A stretch of DNA of 64,000 nucleotides from Brevundimonas pondensis (lineage in GTDB: Bacteria > Pseudomonadota > Alphaproteobacteria > Caulobacterales > Caulobacteraceae): the NCBI RefSeq assembly GCF_017487345.1, contig NZ_CP062006.1, positions 874,001 to 938,000 of the forward strand, in the 5' to 3' direction. Numbering within the stretch: the stretch's first letter is position 1; each line of letters starts with the position of its first letter. Made by a program: the position numbers and the translations under genes. Under the pieces are notes generated by a model. That model did no database searches, was not told the origin of the DNA, and worked only from the letters and a program-made list of their open reading frames with translations. Positions 1 through 8,401 of this stretch are shown piece after piece.

Positions 1-1083
1 CGGATGCTGGCCGAGGTCATCCGCCAGCTGGACAGCCGCCGTCAGCAGGTCCTGATCGAGGCCATCGTGGTCGAGCTGGGCGACACCGCCGTGCGCGAGC
101 TGGGGGTGCAGTGGCTGCTGGCCGGATCGGACGGCAATCCCATCGGCCTGACCAACTATTCCGACCGCGCCGCGCCCCTGGTTCCGCTGGCGGGCGGGGC
201 CGCCGCAGGTCAGCTGGACAAGGACGACCCGCTGCGCGAGCAGCTTCAGAACCTGGCCCTGAACAGCCTGCTGGGCGCCAACGGCTTCATCGGCGGGGGC
301 GGCGGGCGCATCGGCTCGGACGGCCTGTTCGGCTTCATCATCAATGCGGCCAAGTCGGACGAGGGCTCCAACCTTCTCCAGACCCCGTCGCTGATGACGC
401 TGGACAATGAGGAGGCCACCATCCTGGTCGGTCAGGAGGTGCCGATCACGACCGGCGAGGCTCTGCTGGACGGCAACTCCAACCCATTCCGCACGACCCA
501 GCGTCAGGACATCGGGGTCAAGCTGATCGTCAAGCCGCAGATCAATGCGGGCGGCTCCATCACCCTGTTCCTGCGGCAGGAGGTGTCCAGCATCAACGGC
601 GTCCTGACGCGCGGCGCGTCGGACCTGGTGCTGAACAAGCGTGAGCTGGAGACGACCCTGGTCGTGGACGACGGCGAGATCGCGGTCGCGGGCGGCCTGC
701 TGGATCAGAATGACCGCCTGTCGATCGACAAGGTGCCGGGGCTGGGCGACGTGCCGGTGCTCGGCAACCTGTTCAAGTCGACCAGCCGCCAGCGCGGGCG
801 CACCAATCTGATGGTCTTCATCCGCCCGACCATCGTCCGCACGCCGGGCGACGCTCAGCAACTGAGCGCCGACCGTTGGGGCTATATGCGCGGCGAGCAG
901 CTGCGGTCGCAGCCGGGCGTCGAGCCCAGCCTGGACGAGATGCTGCGCGACTATATGCGGACACAGGCCCCGGTCGCGCCGCGCGCCATCGACAACCCGG
1001 CGCCGGGCGTGGCGGCCCCCGTGGGCGAGGTGACGATCAGCCCGCTGGCCCCCGCCGCCAACGCCGTCCCGCCACAGGGCTGA
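1..1083 (+). CDS. gspD: Type II secretion secretin GspD, C-terminal part (5' truncated by window edge)
   Basis: This is the outer-membrane secretin of the type II secretion system, the ring through which folded proteins leave the periplasm. The reading frame is open from base 1, so the true start lies upstream and only about 360 residues are visible. They include the secretin core with a TPSLMTLDNEEA stretch, VGQEVP, and the family signature VPGLGDVPVLGNLF near the end of the barrel domain. A Gly-rich patch (about residues 97-102) lies where secretins carry variable loops. The last 80 or so residues are Pro/Ala rich. It is followed after 5 bases by gspE, so it belongs to the same operon. The secretin identity is certain; assignment to T2SS rather than type IV pili rests on the gspE-M genes downstream. 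Confidence 0.95.
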   Translation, partial: RMLAEVIRQLDSRRQQVLIEAIVVELGDTAVRELGVQWLLAGSDGNPIGLTNYSDRAAPLVPLAGGAAAGQLDKDDPLREQLQNLALNSLLGANGFIGGGGGRIGSDGLFGFIINAAKSDEGSNLLQTPSLMTLDNEEATILVGQEVPITTGEALLDGNSNPFRTTQRQDIGVKLIVKPQINAGGSITLFLRQEVSSINGVLTRGASDLVLNKRELETTLVVDDGEIAVAGGLLDQNDRLSIDKVPGLGDVPVLGNLFKSTSRQRGRTNLMVFIRPTIVRTPGDAQQLSADRWGYMRGEQLRSQPGVEPSLDEMLRDYMRTQAPVAPRAIDNPAPGVAAPVGEVTISPLAPAANAVPPQG

Positions 1084-1088
1084 GGGCC

Positions 1089-2588
1089 ATGATCACCCTG
1101 GTCAATCCGACCCTGCCCTATGGCTTCGCCAAACGGAACGGCGTCATCCTGCTGGACGCGGGCGACATCGCCGTGGTCGGCCTGCGCGACGGCGCCGACC
1201 CGCTGGCCCTGATCGAGACGCGCCGCGCCTTGGGGCGGCCCTTGCAGGTTCAGGCCATGGATCAGGCCGAGTTCGACCGCCGCCTGTCCGATGTCTATGC
1301 GGGCGACCTGAGCGCGGGCGATGAGCCCATGGACATGCCGTCGGGCCTCGACGGCCTGATCGAGGACCTGCCCGCCGCCGCCGACCTGCTGGACTCCGCC
1401 GACGACGCCCCGGTCATCCGCATGATCAACGGCATCATCGCCGAGGCCGTGCGCGCGGGCGCCTCGGACATCCATCTGGAGCCCTATGAGAGCGCCCTGA
1501 TCGTGCGGATGCGGGTCGACGGGGTGCTGCGTGAAAGCCTCAGCCTGAACCCGCGCATCACGCCCCTGCTGGTGTCGCGCATCAAGGTCATGGCGCGGCT
1601 GGACATCGCCCAGAAGCGCGTGCCGCAGGATGGGCGCATCCCTCTGGCGCTCGGCGGCAAGACCCTGGACGTGCGCGTCTCGACCCTGCCGTCGCGGGCG
1701 GGCGAGCGGGTGGTGCTGCGGATTCTGGACAAGGATCAGGCGGGCCTGTCGCTGGACCAGCTGGGCATGGACGCCGAGGCGCACGACGCCTTCCGCACGG
1801 CCCTTCGCGAGCCGAACGGCGTCATCCTGGTCACCGGGCCGACCGGCTCGGGCAAGACGACCAGCCTCTACGCCGGTCTGTCGCTGCTCAATGACGCGAC
1901 GCGCAACATCCTGACGGTCGAGGACCCGGTGGAATACGCCATCGACGGCGTCGGCCAGACTCAGGTCAATCCCAAGGTCGGCATGACCTTCGCGACGGGC
2001 CTGCGCGCCATCCTGCGCCAGGACCCGGACGTGGTCATGGTCGGCGAAATCCGCGACGTGGAGACGGCGGGCGTGGCCGTTCAGGCCTCGCTGACCGGGC
2101 ATCTGGTCCTGTCCACCGTCCACACCAACGACGCCGCCGGGGCCGTGACGCGCCTGCGCGACATGGGGGTGGAGCCCTTCCTTCTGGCCTCGACCCTGCG
2201 GCTGATCGTGGCCCAGCGTCTGGTGCGGCGCCTGTGCGGGGAGTGCCGCCAGTCCGAGCCCGCCGACGCCGCCACCGCCCGCCTGTGCGGCGTGACCGAG
2301 GGCGCGACCGTCTGGCGGGCGCAGGGCTGCGGATCGTGCAACCACACCGGCTATGTCGGCCGCGTCGGCGTCTATGAGACGCTGAAGATCGACGACAAGG
2401 TCCGCCGCCTGATCGCCGCCGAGGCCGACGAGGAAGCCTTGATCAACGCCGCCTTCCCGCAGGGCGGAACTCTGTCGGATCGGGCGCGTGGCCTGGTGCT
2501 GGCGGGCGTCACCTCGGTTGAGGAGGCGGTGCGCGTCACCCGCCAGGAAACGCCCGAGGCGCATCCTTTGCCTGAGGCTGCGGCCTGA
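1089..2588 (+). CDS. gspE: Type II secretion ATPase GspE
   Basis: Cytoplasmic hexameric ATPase that drives pseudopilus assembly. The protein is 499 residues from the ATG six bases after the gspD stop; a longer in-frame start at 876 would overlap gspD and is unlikely. It shows a short N1 domain, Walker A GPTGSGKTTS near residue 250, an Asp box and Walker B around DPDVVMVGEIRD (about 310-323), a His-box region (LSTVHTNDAAGA), and a C-terminal zinc element with paired CGEC and CGSC motifs (about 383-420). All features expected of GspE/PulE are present. Its TGA overlaps the gspF ATG by one base, suggesting translational coupling. Confidence 0.97.
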   Translation: MITLVNPTLPYGFAKRNGVILLDAGDIAVVGLRDGADPLALIETRRALGRPLQVQAMDQAEFDRRLSDVYAGDLSAGDEPMDMPSGLDGLIEDLPAAADLLDSADDAPVIRMINGIIAEAVRAGASDIHLEPYESALIVRMRVDGVLRESLSLNPRITPLLVSRIKVMARLDIAQKRVPQDGRIPLALGGKTLDVRVSTLPSRAGERVVLRILDKDQAGLSLDQLGMDAEAHDAFRTALREPNGVILVTGPTGSGKTTSLYAGLSLLNDATRNILTVEDPVEYAIDGVGQTQVNPKVGMTFATGLRAILRQDPDVVMVGEIRDVETAGVAVQASLTGHLVLSTVHTNDAAGAVTRLRDMGVEPFLLASTLRLIVAQRLVRRLCGECRQSEPADAATARLCGVTEGATVWRAQGCGSCNHTGYVGRVGVYETLKIDDKVRRLIAAEADEEALINAAFPQGGTLSDRARGLVLAGVTSVEEAVRVTRQETPEAHPLPEAAA

Positions 2589-3802
2589 TGCCCGCCTTCG
2601 ACTACAGCGCCGTGGACGTTGCGGGCCGCACCGTCGCTGGCGTGCTGAGCGCGCCCGACGAGGCCGCCGCGCGCAAGACGCTGGAGCGCCGCCGCCTGAT
2701 GCCCCTGTCGCTGAGCCGGGCCTCTGGCGCTGCTGCGACTGCGGAAAAGACCCCGCGCCGCAGCCGCAAGCTGTCGTCGCGCACCCTGGCCCTGACCACC
2801 CGCCAGCTGGCCACCCTGATCACCGTCGCCCCGGTGGACGAGGCCCTGCGCACCCTGATGCTGCAGGCCGAGAGGCCCGACGTGCGCCGCGTCCTGTCGG
2901 GCGTCCACGCCGGGGTGGTCGAGGGCCAGCGCCTGTCGGAAGCCATGGCCCGGCAGGGCGCGGCCTTTCCGCCCCTCTTTCGCGCCACCGTCGCGGCGGG
3001 CGAGGCGTCCGGCGCGCTCGGCCCCATTCTGGAGCGTCTGGCCGAGGGGCTGGAGCGCGACCAGCAGGTGCGCGGCAAGGTGATCACGGCCCTGGTCTAT
3101 CCCGCCGTCCTGGCCCTGGTGGCTCTGGGCGTGGTGACGGCCCTGATGGTCTTCGTCGTGCCCAAGGTGGTGGATCAGTTCGACAGCATGAACCAGACCC
3201 TGCCCCTGCTGACGCGGGCGGTGATCGGGGTCTCGGACCTGATGCGCCACTGGGGCTGGTTGATCGCCCTGGTGCTAGCGGGCGGGATCGGCGGCTTCGT
3301 CGCCGGGATGAGGAATTCCGGCTTCCGCTTGGCGGTGGACCGGCGGATGCTGCGCCTGCCCGTCGTCGGGCGGCTGACGCGTGATCTGCACGGGGCGCGG
3401 ATGGCGCGCACCCTGTCGACCATGATCGCGGCGGGCCTGCCGGTGCTGGAGGGGCTGACCATCACGGCCCGTACCGTGTCCAACCGGGCCCTGCGCGCCT
3501 CGACCGAGACCATGGCCGACGCCGTGCGCGAGGGCGGGGGCCTGTCCGCCGCCATGCGCCGCGCCGACGTCTTCCCGCCCATCCTGGTGCACATGACCGC
3601 GTCGGGCGAGGCCAGCGGTCGGCTGGAGCCGATGATGGAGCGCGCCGCCGACTATTTGGAACGCGAGTTCAGCGCCTTCACCGCCGTCATGCTCAGCTTC
3701 CTCGAGCCCGCGATCATCGTCGTCATGGGCGGCGTGGTCGCCCTGATCGTCCTGTCGATCCTTCTGCCCATCCTTCAGATCAACACCCTGGCGATGGGGT
3801 GA
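2588..3802 (+). CDS. gspF: Type II secretion inner-membrane platform protein GspF
   Basis: Polytopic inner-membrane protein of the T2SS assembly platform, which works with the GspE ATPase and the GspL/M proteins. It has 404 residues, the family's usual length, with two T2SSF-type repeats. The repeated FPP(L/I) and SGEASG/AGEASG motifs mark the two cytoplasmic helical bundles. Hydrophobic segments lie near residues 173-196 and 220-240 and close to the C-terminus (VVMGGVVALIVLSILLPI). Its ATG overlaps the gspE stop, and it ends about 14 bases before the chosen gspG start. Confidence 0.97.
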   Translation: MPAFDYSAVDVAGRTVAGVLSAPDEAAARKTLERRRLMPLSLSRASGAAATAEKTPRRSRKLSSRTLALTTRQLATLITVAPVDEALRTLMLQAERPDVRRVLSGVHAGVVEGQRLSEAMARQGAAFPPLFRATVAAGEASGALGPILERLAEGLERDQQVRGKVITALVYPAVLALVALGVVTALMVFVVPKVVDQFDSMNQTLPLLTRAVIGVSDLMRHWGWLIALVLAGGIGGFVAGMRNSGFRLAVDRRMLRLPVVGRLTRDLHGARMARTLSTMIAAGLPVLEGLTITARTVSNRALRASTETMADAVREGGGLSAAMRRADVFPPILVHMTASGEASGRLEPMMERAADYLEREFSAFTAVMLSFLEPAIIVVMGGVVALIVLSILLPILQINTLAMG

Positions 3803-3816
3803 GACCGGAACCCGCC

Positions 3817-4350
3817 ATGACCGAAATTCAGCCGCAACATTCCGCCGAGCCCGCCGCAACCGACAGCGCCTGCATCTGCGCTCAAGCAGCGAGCGACCGC
3901 GTCGCTCGCGATAGCGCCTCTTCGCGCAAAGCCCGTCAGGGCTTTACGCTCGTCGAGCTGATGGTCGTCATCGTCATCATCGGCCTGCTGGCCACGGTGG
4001 TGGCGATCAATGTCCTGCCGACCCAGGACAAGGCCATGATCGGCAAGGCGAGGGCCGACATCTCGACGCTGGAACAGGCCATTGAAACCTACCGCCTCGA
4101 CAACCTGACCTTCCCTGACGCCCAGAGCGGCCTCAACGCCCTGACGTCGCCGCCCGCCGGTCTGGCCCGCCCCGAGCGCTATCGCGAGGGCGGCTATATC
4201 CGCCGCCTGCCGGAAGACCCCTGGGGCAACGCCTACCAGTACCGCCGCCCGTCCGCCCACGGCGGCCAGTTCGACGTCTTCTCCTTCGGCGCCGACGGCA
4301 AGGAAGGGGGCGAGGGCAATGACGCCGACATCGGCAACTGGCAGAGCTGA
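3817..4350 (+). CDS. gspG: Major pseudopilin GspG with an extended, unusual leader
   Basis: Major subunit of the type II secretion pseudopilus. The prepilin peptidase site QG|FTLVEL is clear and is followed by the hydrophobic helix and the GspG C-terminal core ending in a calcium-loop-like region (GGEGNDADIGNW). The mature part has the normal length of about 135 residues. The leader before the cleavage site is odd: 42 residues from the ATG at 3817, or 48 from a GTG at 3799, where 6-20 is typical, with no closer ATG, GTG or TTG. The leader DNA carries a perfect hairpin (3889-3909) and resembles the gspH leader. The function call is firm and the start is uncertain. Confidence 0.93.
   Translation: MTEIQPQHSAEPAATDSACICAQAASDRVARDSASSRKARQGFTLVELMVVIVIIGLLATVVAINVLPTQDKAMIGKARADISTLEQAIETYRLDNLTFPDAQSGLNALTSPPAGLARPERYREGGYIRRLPEDPWGNAYQYRRPSAHGGQFDVFSFGADGKEGGEGNDADIGNWQS
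3889..3909. repeat. Perfect inverted repeat in the gspG leader, related copy in gspH
   Basis: GCGAGCGA (3889-3896) and TCGCTCGC (3902-3909) form an 8-bp perfect stem with a 5-base loop inside the coding leader of gspG. The surrounding stretch (about 3875-3945) shares several blocks in the same order with the gspH leader (about 4380-4463): GCTCAWGCAGCGAGC, GCGATAGCG and GCCCGTCAGGGCTT. This is seen directly. Whether it is a duplicated leader or a small palindromic element that settled in coding DNA is not known. Confidence 0.7.
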
Positions 4351-4888
4351 GGCGTTCGCCGCAACCCTATTGTCGCGCGCACGCAATCTCGCTCATGCAG
4401 CGAGCCGCCGCGCGACGAGCGATAGCGAAAAAGGCCAAGGTGGAGCCCGTCAGGGCTTCACCTTGGTTGAGCTGCTGATGGTCGTCGCCATCATGGGCCT
4501 GGCCGCCGCCGCCGTGGTGCTGGCCGTGCCGGACCCGCGCCCGCCCGTCGGCGACGAGGCCGAGCGCTTCGCCGCGCGGCTGGTCCGGGCGCGCGAGGAG
4601 GCCCTGCTGACCAATCGCGCCGTCGCGGTGGAGGCGACGACGACGGGCTATGCCTTTTCCAGCTTCGACGGCGTGCAGTGGTCGCCCCTGACGGACGGCC
4701 CGTTCGGAGAGGAACGCTGGGCCGAGGACACCGCCGCGCGGCCCGAGGGCCTGCCTGCGGATGCGCCCCTGCGCGTGGTCTTCGACCCGACCGGAGTAGC
4801 CGAAGCGGCGTCGCTCACCCTGTCGCGCGGCCCCCGCGCCGTGACCGTCGCCGTCGACGCGGCGGGCGAGGTGAAGGTCGATGGCTAG
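4319..4888 (+). CDS. gspH: Minor pseudopilin GspH with an extended leader
   Basis: Minor pseudopilin of the T2SS tip or shaft. The prepilin cleavage site QG|FTLVELLMV is followed by a hydrophobic helix and a GspH-type C-terminal domain (ADAPLRVVFDPTG then LTLSRGPRAVTVAV). The leader is 46 residues from the ATG at 4319, which overlaps the gspG end by 32 bases. An in-frame TTG at 4370 would cut the leader to 29 residues and remove the overlap. The leader is related in sequence to that of gspG. The gene ends 8 bases inside gspI. Confidence 0.9.
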   Translation: MTPTSATGRAEAFAATLLSRARNLAHAASRRATSDSEKGQGGARQGFTLVELLMVVAIMGLAAAAVVLAVPDPRPPVGDEAERFAARLVRAREEALLTNRAVAVEATTTGYAFSSFDGVQWSPLTDGPFGEERWAEDTAARPEGLPADAPLRVVFDPTGVAEAASLTLSRGPRAVTVAVDAAGEVKVDG

Positions 4889-5240
4889 GCGATCCGGCTT
4901 CACTCTGATTGAGCTTCTGGTGGCGCTGGCGGTGTTCGCCCTGGCGGCTCTGGCCCTGCTGAACCTCGGCGGCGAGAACACGCGCTCGGCCGCGCGCGCC
5001 GAGACGCGGACCCTGGGCGGGATCGTGGCCGAGAACCTGGCGGTCGAAGCCATGACGGCCCAACCCGCACCGGCTCCGGGCGACAGCGACGGGAGCGAAG
5101 CCCTGGCCGGCCGCGACTGGCGCTGGACCCGCTCGGTTTCGGCCACCGACGACCCCGACATCCTGCGTATCGACATCCGCGTCTCCGATGACGAGGGGCA
5201 GGCGGCCGAGCGCGTCCTGTTCCGGGCGGTCGGGTCATGA
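4881..5240 (+). CDS. gspI: Minor pseudopilin GspI
   Basis: Short minor pseudopilin of 119 residues with a normal leader (MARRSG|FTLIELLVAL), an N-terminal hydrophobic helix with Glu5, and a small globular domain. With GspJ and GspK it is expected to form the pseudopilus tip complex. The ATG at 4881 overlaps the end of gspH, and its TGA overlaps the gspJ start in an ATGA arrangement. The identity follows from size, position between gspH and gspJ, and the conserved FTLIE motif. Confidence 0.93.
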   Translation: MARRSGFTLIELLVALAVFALAALALLNLGGENTRSAARAETRTLGGIVAENLAVEAMTAQPAPAPGDSDGSEALAGRDWRWTRSVSATDDPDILRIDIRVSDDEGQAAERVLFRAVGS

Positions 5241-5827
5241 AATCCCGTTCCGGCTTCACCCTGATCGAGGTGATGATCGCCCTGCTGATCTTCGCCCTGC
5301 TGGCGGCGGCGGGGGTGCTGGTGCTGAGCCAGAGCATCGACAACCGCTTCGTGGTCAAGGCTTCGACCGACCGCACCGCCGAGCTGCAGCGCCTGCGCGC
5401 GACCTTGCGCGCCGATCTGGGCCAGGCCGCGCCACGCCGCGTGCGCGCCGCCAACGGCCAGCCCGCGACCTCGCCCATCCTGGCCGCCGAGGCGCCCGGC
5501 GATCCCCTGCTGGTCCTGGTCCGCGCCGGGTGGAGCAACCCGGACGGCCGCCCGCGCGCCTCGCTGCAACGGGTCGAGTACCGGCTGGTCGAGGACCGGC
5601 TGGAACGAAGGATCTATCCCTATCTGGACGGCGCGCGGCCCGGCCCGCCGCAGGTGCTGTATCAAGGGGTTAGCGCGCCGACGCTGGCCTTCATCAGCGA
5701 CGGCGCCGAGACGCCCCGCTTCCTGCCGTCGCCGGACCGGCCGCTGCCGGACGCGGTGCGGCTGGACCTGACGCTGGAGGGCTACGGCCCGGTGCGCCAG
5801 CTGTTCGTCGTCGGGGGCGGCCGATGA
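5237..5827 (+). CDS. gspJ: Minor pseudopilin GspJ
   Basis: A 196-residue minor pseudopilin with leader MKSRSG|FTLIEVMIALL and the typical GspJ pattern of a hydrophobic helix followed by a globular domain (RVEYRLVEDRLERRIYP is characteristic). It is expected in the tip complex with GspI and GspK. It starts in an ATGA overlap with gspI and ends in an ATGA overlap with gspK, so production of the three tip proteins is likely coupled. Confidence 0.93.
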   Translation: MKSRSGFTLIEVMIALLIFALLAAAGVLVLSQSIDNRFVVKASTDRTAELQRLRATLRADLGQAAPRRVRAANGQPATSPILAAEAPGDPLLVLVRAGWSNPDGRPRASLQRVEYRLVEDRLERRIYPYLDGARPGPPQVLYQGVSAPTLAFISDGAETPRFLPSPDRPLPDAVRLDLTLEGYGPVRQLFVVGGGR

Positions 5828-6822
5828 GGGCGCGTCTGAAGGATCTGCCCAGAGACAGGGAAGGCATGGCCCTGCTGACCGTTCTGCTGCTGGTGGCGGT
5901 GATGGCGGCGGTGGCGGTGCTGGTGCTGGACGACATCCGCTTCTCGGTGCGCCGGACGATGAACGCGGAAACCCAGAGTCAGGCCCAGTGGTATGCGGCG
6001 GGGGCCGAAGCCCTGGCGCGGCGTCAGATCAACCGCCTGCGCGACCTTGATCCGGTGAAGACGCCGATCCAGCCCGACTGGAACGGTCGGGTCCTCAGCT
6101 TCCCGGTGGAGGACGGGACCATCACCGCTCGCCTCAGCGACGGTCAGGCCTGTTTCAATCTGAACAGCGTGGTCGAGGGCCAGCTGGAGGTCTATGTCGC
6201 CCGACCTCTGGGCCTTCAGCAGTTCGTCGCCCTGGGCCGTGCCCTGAACCTGCCCGAGGGACGGATGCGCGCGATCGCCGACGCCCTGACCGACTGGATC
6301 GACACCGACACGACCCCGCGCGCGCAAGGAGGCGAGGACGCCGCCTATGCCGGTCAGACGCAGCCCTATCGCACCGCCGGGACCCTGTTGGCCGAGGTCA
6401 GCGAACTGCGCGCCGTGAAGGGCGTGGACGCCGCGACCTATGCGACCTTGCGGCCCTACCTCTGCGCCCTGCCGACCACGGACCTGTCGCCGATCAACCC
6501 CAACACCCTGAGGCCCGATCAGGCGCCGCTGCTGGTCATGCTGGCGGACGGCAAACTCAGTCTGGCCTCGGCCCGCGCCGCCATCGCCGCCCGGCCCGCC
6601 AGCGGCTGGAGCGACGCCAACGCCTTCCTGATGCAGGGGCCAATGGCGGGGGTGCAATTGTCGATCCCGGTGCAGGACCAGCTGACGGTCCTGACCCGCT
6701 TCTTCAACCTGCGCGTGGATGTGGAGTACGGCGGAAGCCGCGCCGTCCGCACCGCCCTGATCGAGCTGCCCCAGGCCGGTCCCGCGCGCACCGTCATCCA
6801 ACGCTGGACCCTGGACGAATGA
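5824..6822 (+). CDS. gspK: Minor pseudopilin GspK
   Basis: The largest minor pseudopilin, thought to cap the tip. It has 332 residues with leader ending REG|MALLTVLLLVAV. As usual for GspK, the mature protein lacks Glu at position 5. The long periplasmic region includes a T2SSK helical insertion (about residues 110-180) and SPINPNTLRPDQAPLL, a conserved GspK stretch. It overlaps gspJ and gspL by four bases at each end. Confidence 0.94.
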   Translation: MRARLKDLPRDREGMALLTVLLLVAVMAAVAVLVLDDIRFSVRRTMNAETQSQAQWYAAGAEALARRQINRLRDLDPVKTPIQPDWNGRVLSFPVEDGTITARLSDGQACFNLNSVVEGQLEVYVARPLGLQQFVALGRALNLPEGRMRAIADALTDWIDTDTTPRAQGGEDAAYAGQTQPYRTAGTLLAEVSELRAVKGVDAATYATLRPYLCALPTTDLSPINPNTLRPDQAPLLVMLADGKLSLASARAAIAARPASGWSDANAFLMQGPMAGVQLSIPVQDQLTVLTRFFNLRVDVEYGGSRAVRTALIELPQAGPARTVIQRWTLDE

Positions 6823-7916
6823 GCCGCATCCGATTGATCCTGATCCCGCCCTCGGCGGCCCTGCCGGCGTCCTGCCTGACGCTGGACGCGCAGGGAAACG
6901 TGTTGACGCGCGGCGTGGTCGAACTGGACGGGCAGCCGCCCGAGCCGATGCGGACCGTGGCCGTGGTTCCCGGCGCCGACGTCCTGATCCGCTGGTTGGA
7001 CTTGCCGACGGGTAGTCCGGCCCAGGTGGCGGCGGCGGCCCTGCATGGGCTGCGCGACGACCTGGCGGCGCCCGCCGACCGACTGAGCGCGGCGCTGGGG
7101 CCGGTTCCGGCGCCGGGCGAGCGGCGGCTGGTCGCGGTGGCCAGTCGTTCGCTGCTGCAGGCCTGGGGCGACTATCTGTCGAGTCTTGGCCTGAAGGCCG
7201 ACGTCATGATCCCCGACAGCCTGATCCTGCCGGAACCGGCCGAGGAGGGGGCGCTCAGCGCCGCTGTCTTCGGCGCCGATCTGGCCCTGCGCGGGCGTGA
7301 AATGGCGCTCAGCGTCCAGCCCGATCTGGCCGAGGCCGTGGCGGCGGGGCGCGTGCTGGAGCGCATCGGTCGCGCCGACGAGATCGAGCGCCTGCTGGCC
7401 TCGGCGGCGCTGAACCCGCCGATCAACCTGCTGGCGGGGGCGGGACGGCGGGTCGAGGCCGATCGGCGCGGGTGGAAGCGGGCCGCAGCCCTGGCGGCGG
7501 CGCTGGCGGTCTCGCCCTTGATCCTGACCCTCGCCTCCGCCGGGCATGACGAGTGGCGCGCCCGCAACGCCGAGCACCGCGCCGAAGCGGCTGCGCGAGG
7601 GGCCTTCCCGGACATCGAGGCGAACGCCGACGCTGTGGCCGAGGCTACGCGTCGTCTAGCCAAAGCGCCGCCGCCGGGCGGCGCGACGGCCGCCGCCGCC
7701 GCCCTGTTCGCCGCTGTCGAGAGCGTGGAGGGGGCCGAACTGGACAGTCTGACCGCTGGCGATGACGGCGTTCGAGCCACCGTCACCTATGCCGCCTATC
7801 AGGACCTCGACGCCCTGCAGCAGGCCATGGCCGGGCATGGCATGTCTCTGACCGATGAAAGCACCGTGGACGATCAGGGCAAGGTCGTCTCGGAAGTCCG
7901 CGTGGGAGGCGCCTGA
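6819..7916 (+). CDS. gspL: Type II secretion assembly protein GspL
   Basis: Bitopic inner-membrane protein that links the GspE ATPase to the platform. The 365 residues comprise an N-terminal cytoplasmic actin-like domain (about 1-215), one transmembrane helix (about 219-240, AAALAAALAVSPLILTLA), and a small periplasmic ferredoxin-like domain (about 290-365). The sequence is diverged, and the call also relies on its place between gspK and gspM. Its TGA overlaps the gspM ATG by one base. Confidence 0.9.
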   Translation: MSRIRLILIPPSAALPASCLTLDAQGNVLTRGVVELDGQPPEPMRTVAVVPGADVLIRWLDLPTGSPAQVAAAALHGLRDDLAAPADRLSAALGPVPAPGERRLVAVASRSLLQAWGDYLSSLGLKADVMIPDSLILPEPAEEGALSAAVFGADLALRGREMALSVQPDLAEAVAAGRVLERIGRADEIERLLASAALNPPINLLAGAGRRVEADRRGWKRAAALAAALAVSPLILTLASAGHDEWRARNAEHRAEAAARGAFPDIEANADAVAEATRRLAKAPPPGGATAAAAALFAAVESVEGAELDSLTAGDDGVRATVTYAAYQDLDALQQAMAGHGMSLTDESTVDDQGKVVSEVRVGGA

Positions 7917-8392
7917 TGAACCGGATGATCCAGTCGATCGGCCTGTGGTGGAGCGGGCGCTCGGTGCGTGAGCAGGGGATGCTGGCGGTCATGGGCTTGC
8001 TGATCGTTGCGGTCCTGATCTGGCTGCTGATCGTGCGACCCGCCTTCGCCTGGCGCGAGGCCGCGGCGGAACGGCGGGGCGAGGCGACGGCCGGTCTGGC
8101 GCGGATCGAAGCCGGTCTGGCCAGCCGGGGGACGGCCCAGAAGAAGGCGGCCATGCCGCTGGCCGAGGTCGAGCAGGCGGCGCGCAGCACCGCCGAGGCG
8201 GCGGGCCTGGGCGTGACCCTGTCGGTAGACGAGACGGGCGGCATCGGGTTCGACGCGCCGGGCGTGACCTCGGCGGCTCTGTTCGACTGGCTGGCGAGCT
8301 TGAAGGCTGACTACGGTGTGGAAGTTCACGAACTGACGGTGATCGAAAACGCCGACGCGACGCTGGACGCGCAAGGATCGCTGAAAGGCTAG
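7916..8392 (+). CDS. gspM: Type II secretion assembly protein GspM
   Basis: Small bitopic partner of GspL. It has 158 residues: a short cytoplasmic N-terminus, one transmembrane helix (about 22-41, MLAVMGLLIVAVLIWLLIV), a coiled-coil-like linker and a periplasmic ferredoxin-like domain. It is the last recognisable gsp gene. gspC and gspN are not seen downstream, and gspC could lie upstream of the window. Confidence 0.9.
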   Translation: MNRMIQSIGLWWSGRSVREQGMLAVMGLLIVAVLIWLLIVRPAFAWREAAAERRGEATAGLARIEAGLASRGTAQKKAAMPLAEVEQAARSTAEAAGLGVTLSVDETGGIGFDAPGVTSAALFDWLASLKADYGVEVHELTVIENADATLDAQGSLKG

Positions 8393-8401
8393 CGTGTGGG
8401 C

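Noticed and set aside
951..2564. Long open frame (537 codons) on the minus strand opposite gspE
   Set aside because: High-GC shadow frame; the plus-strand GspE has all family motifs and the antisense product is low-complexity Arg/Gly/Gln/His sequence.
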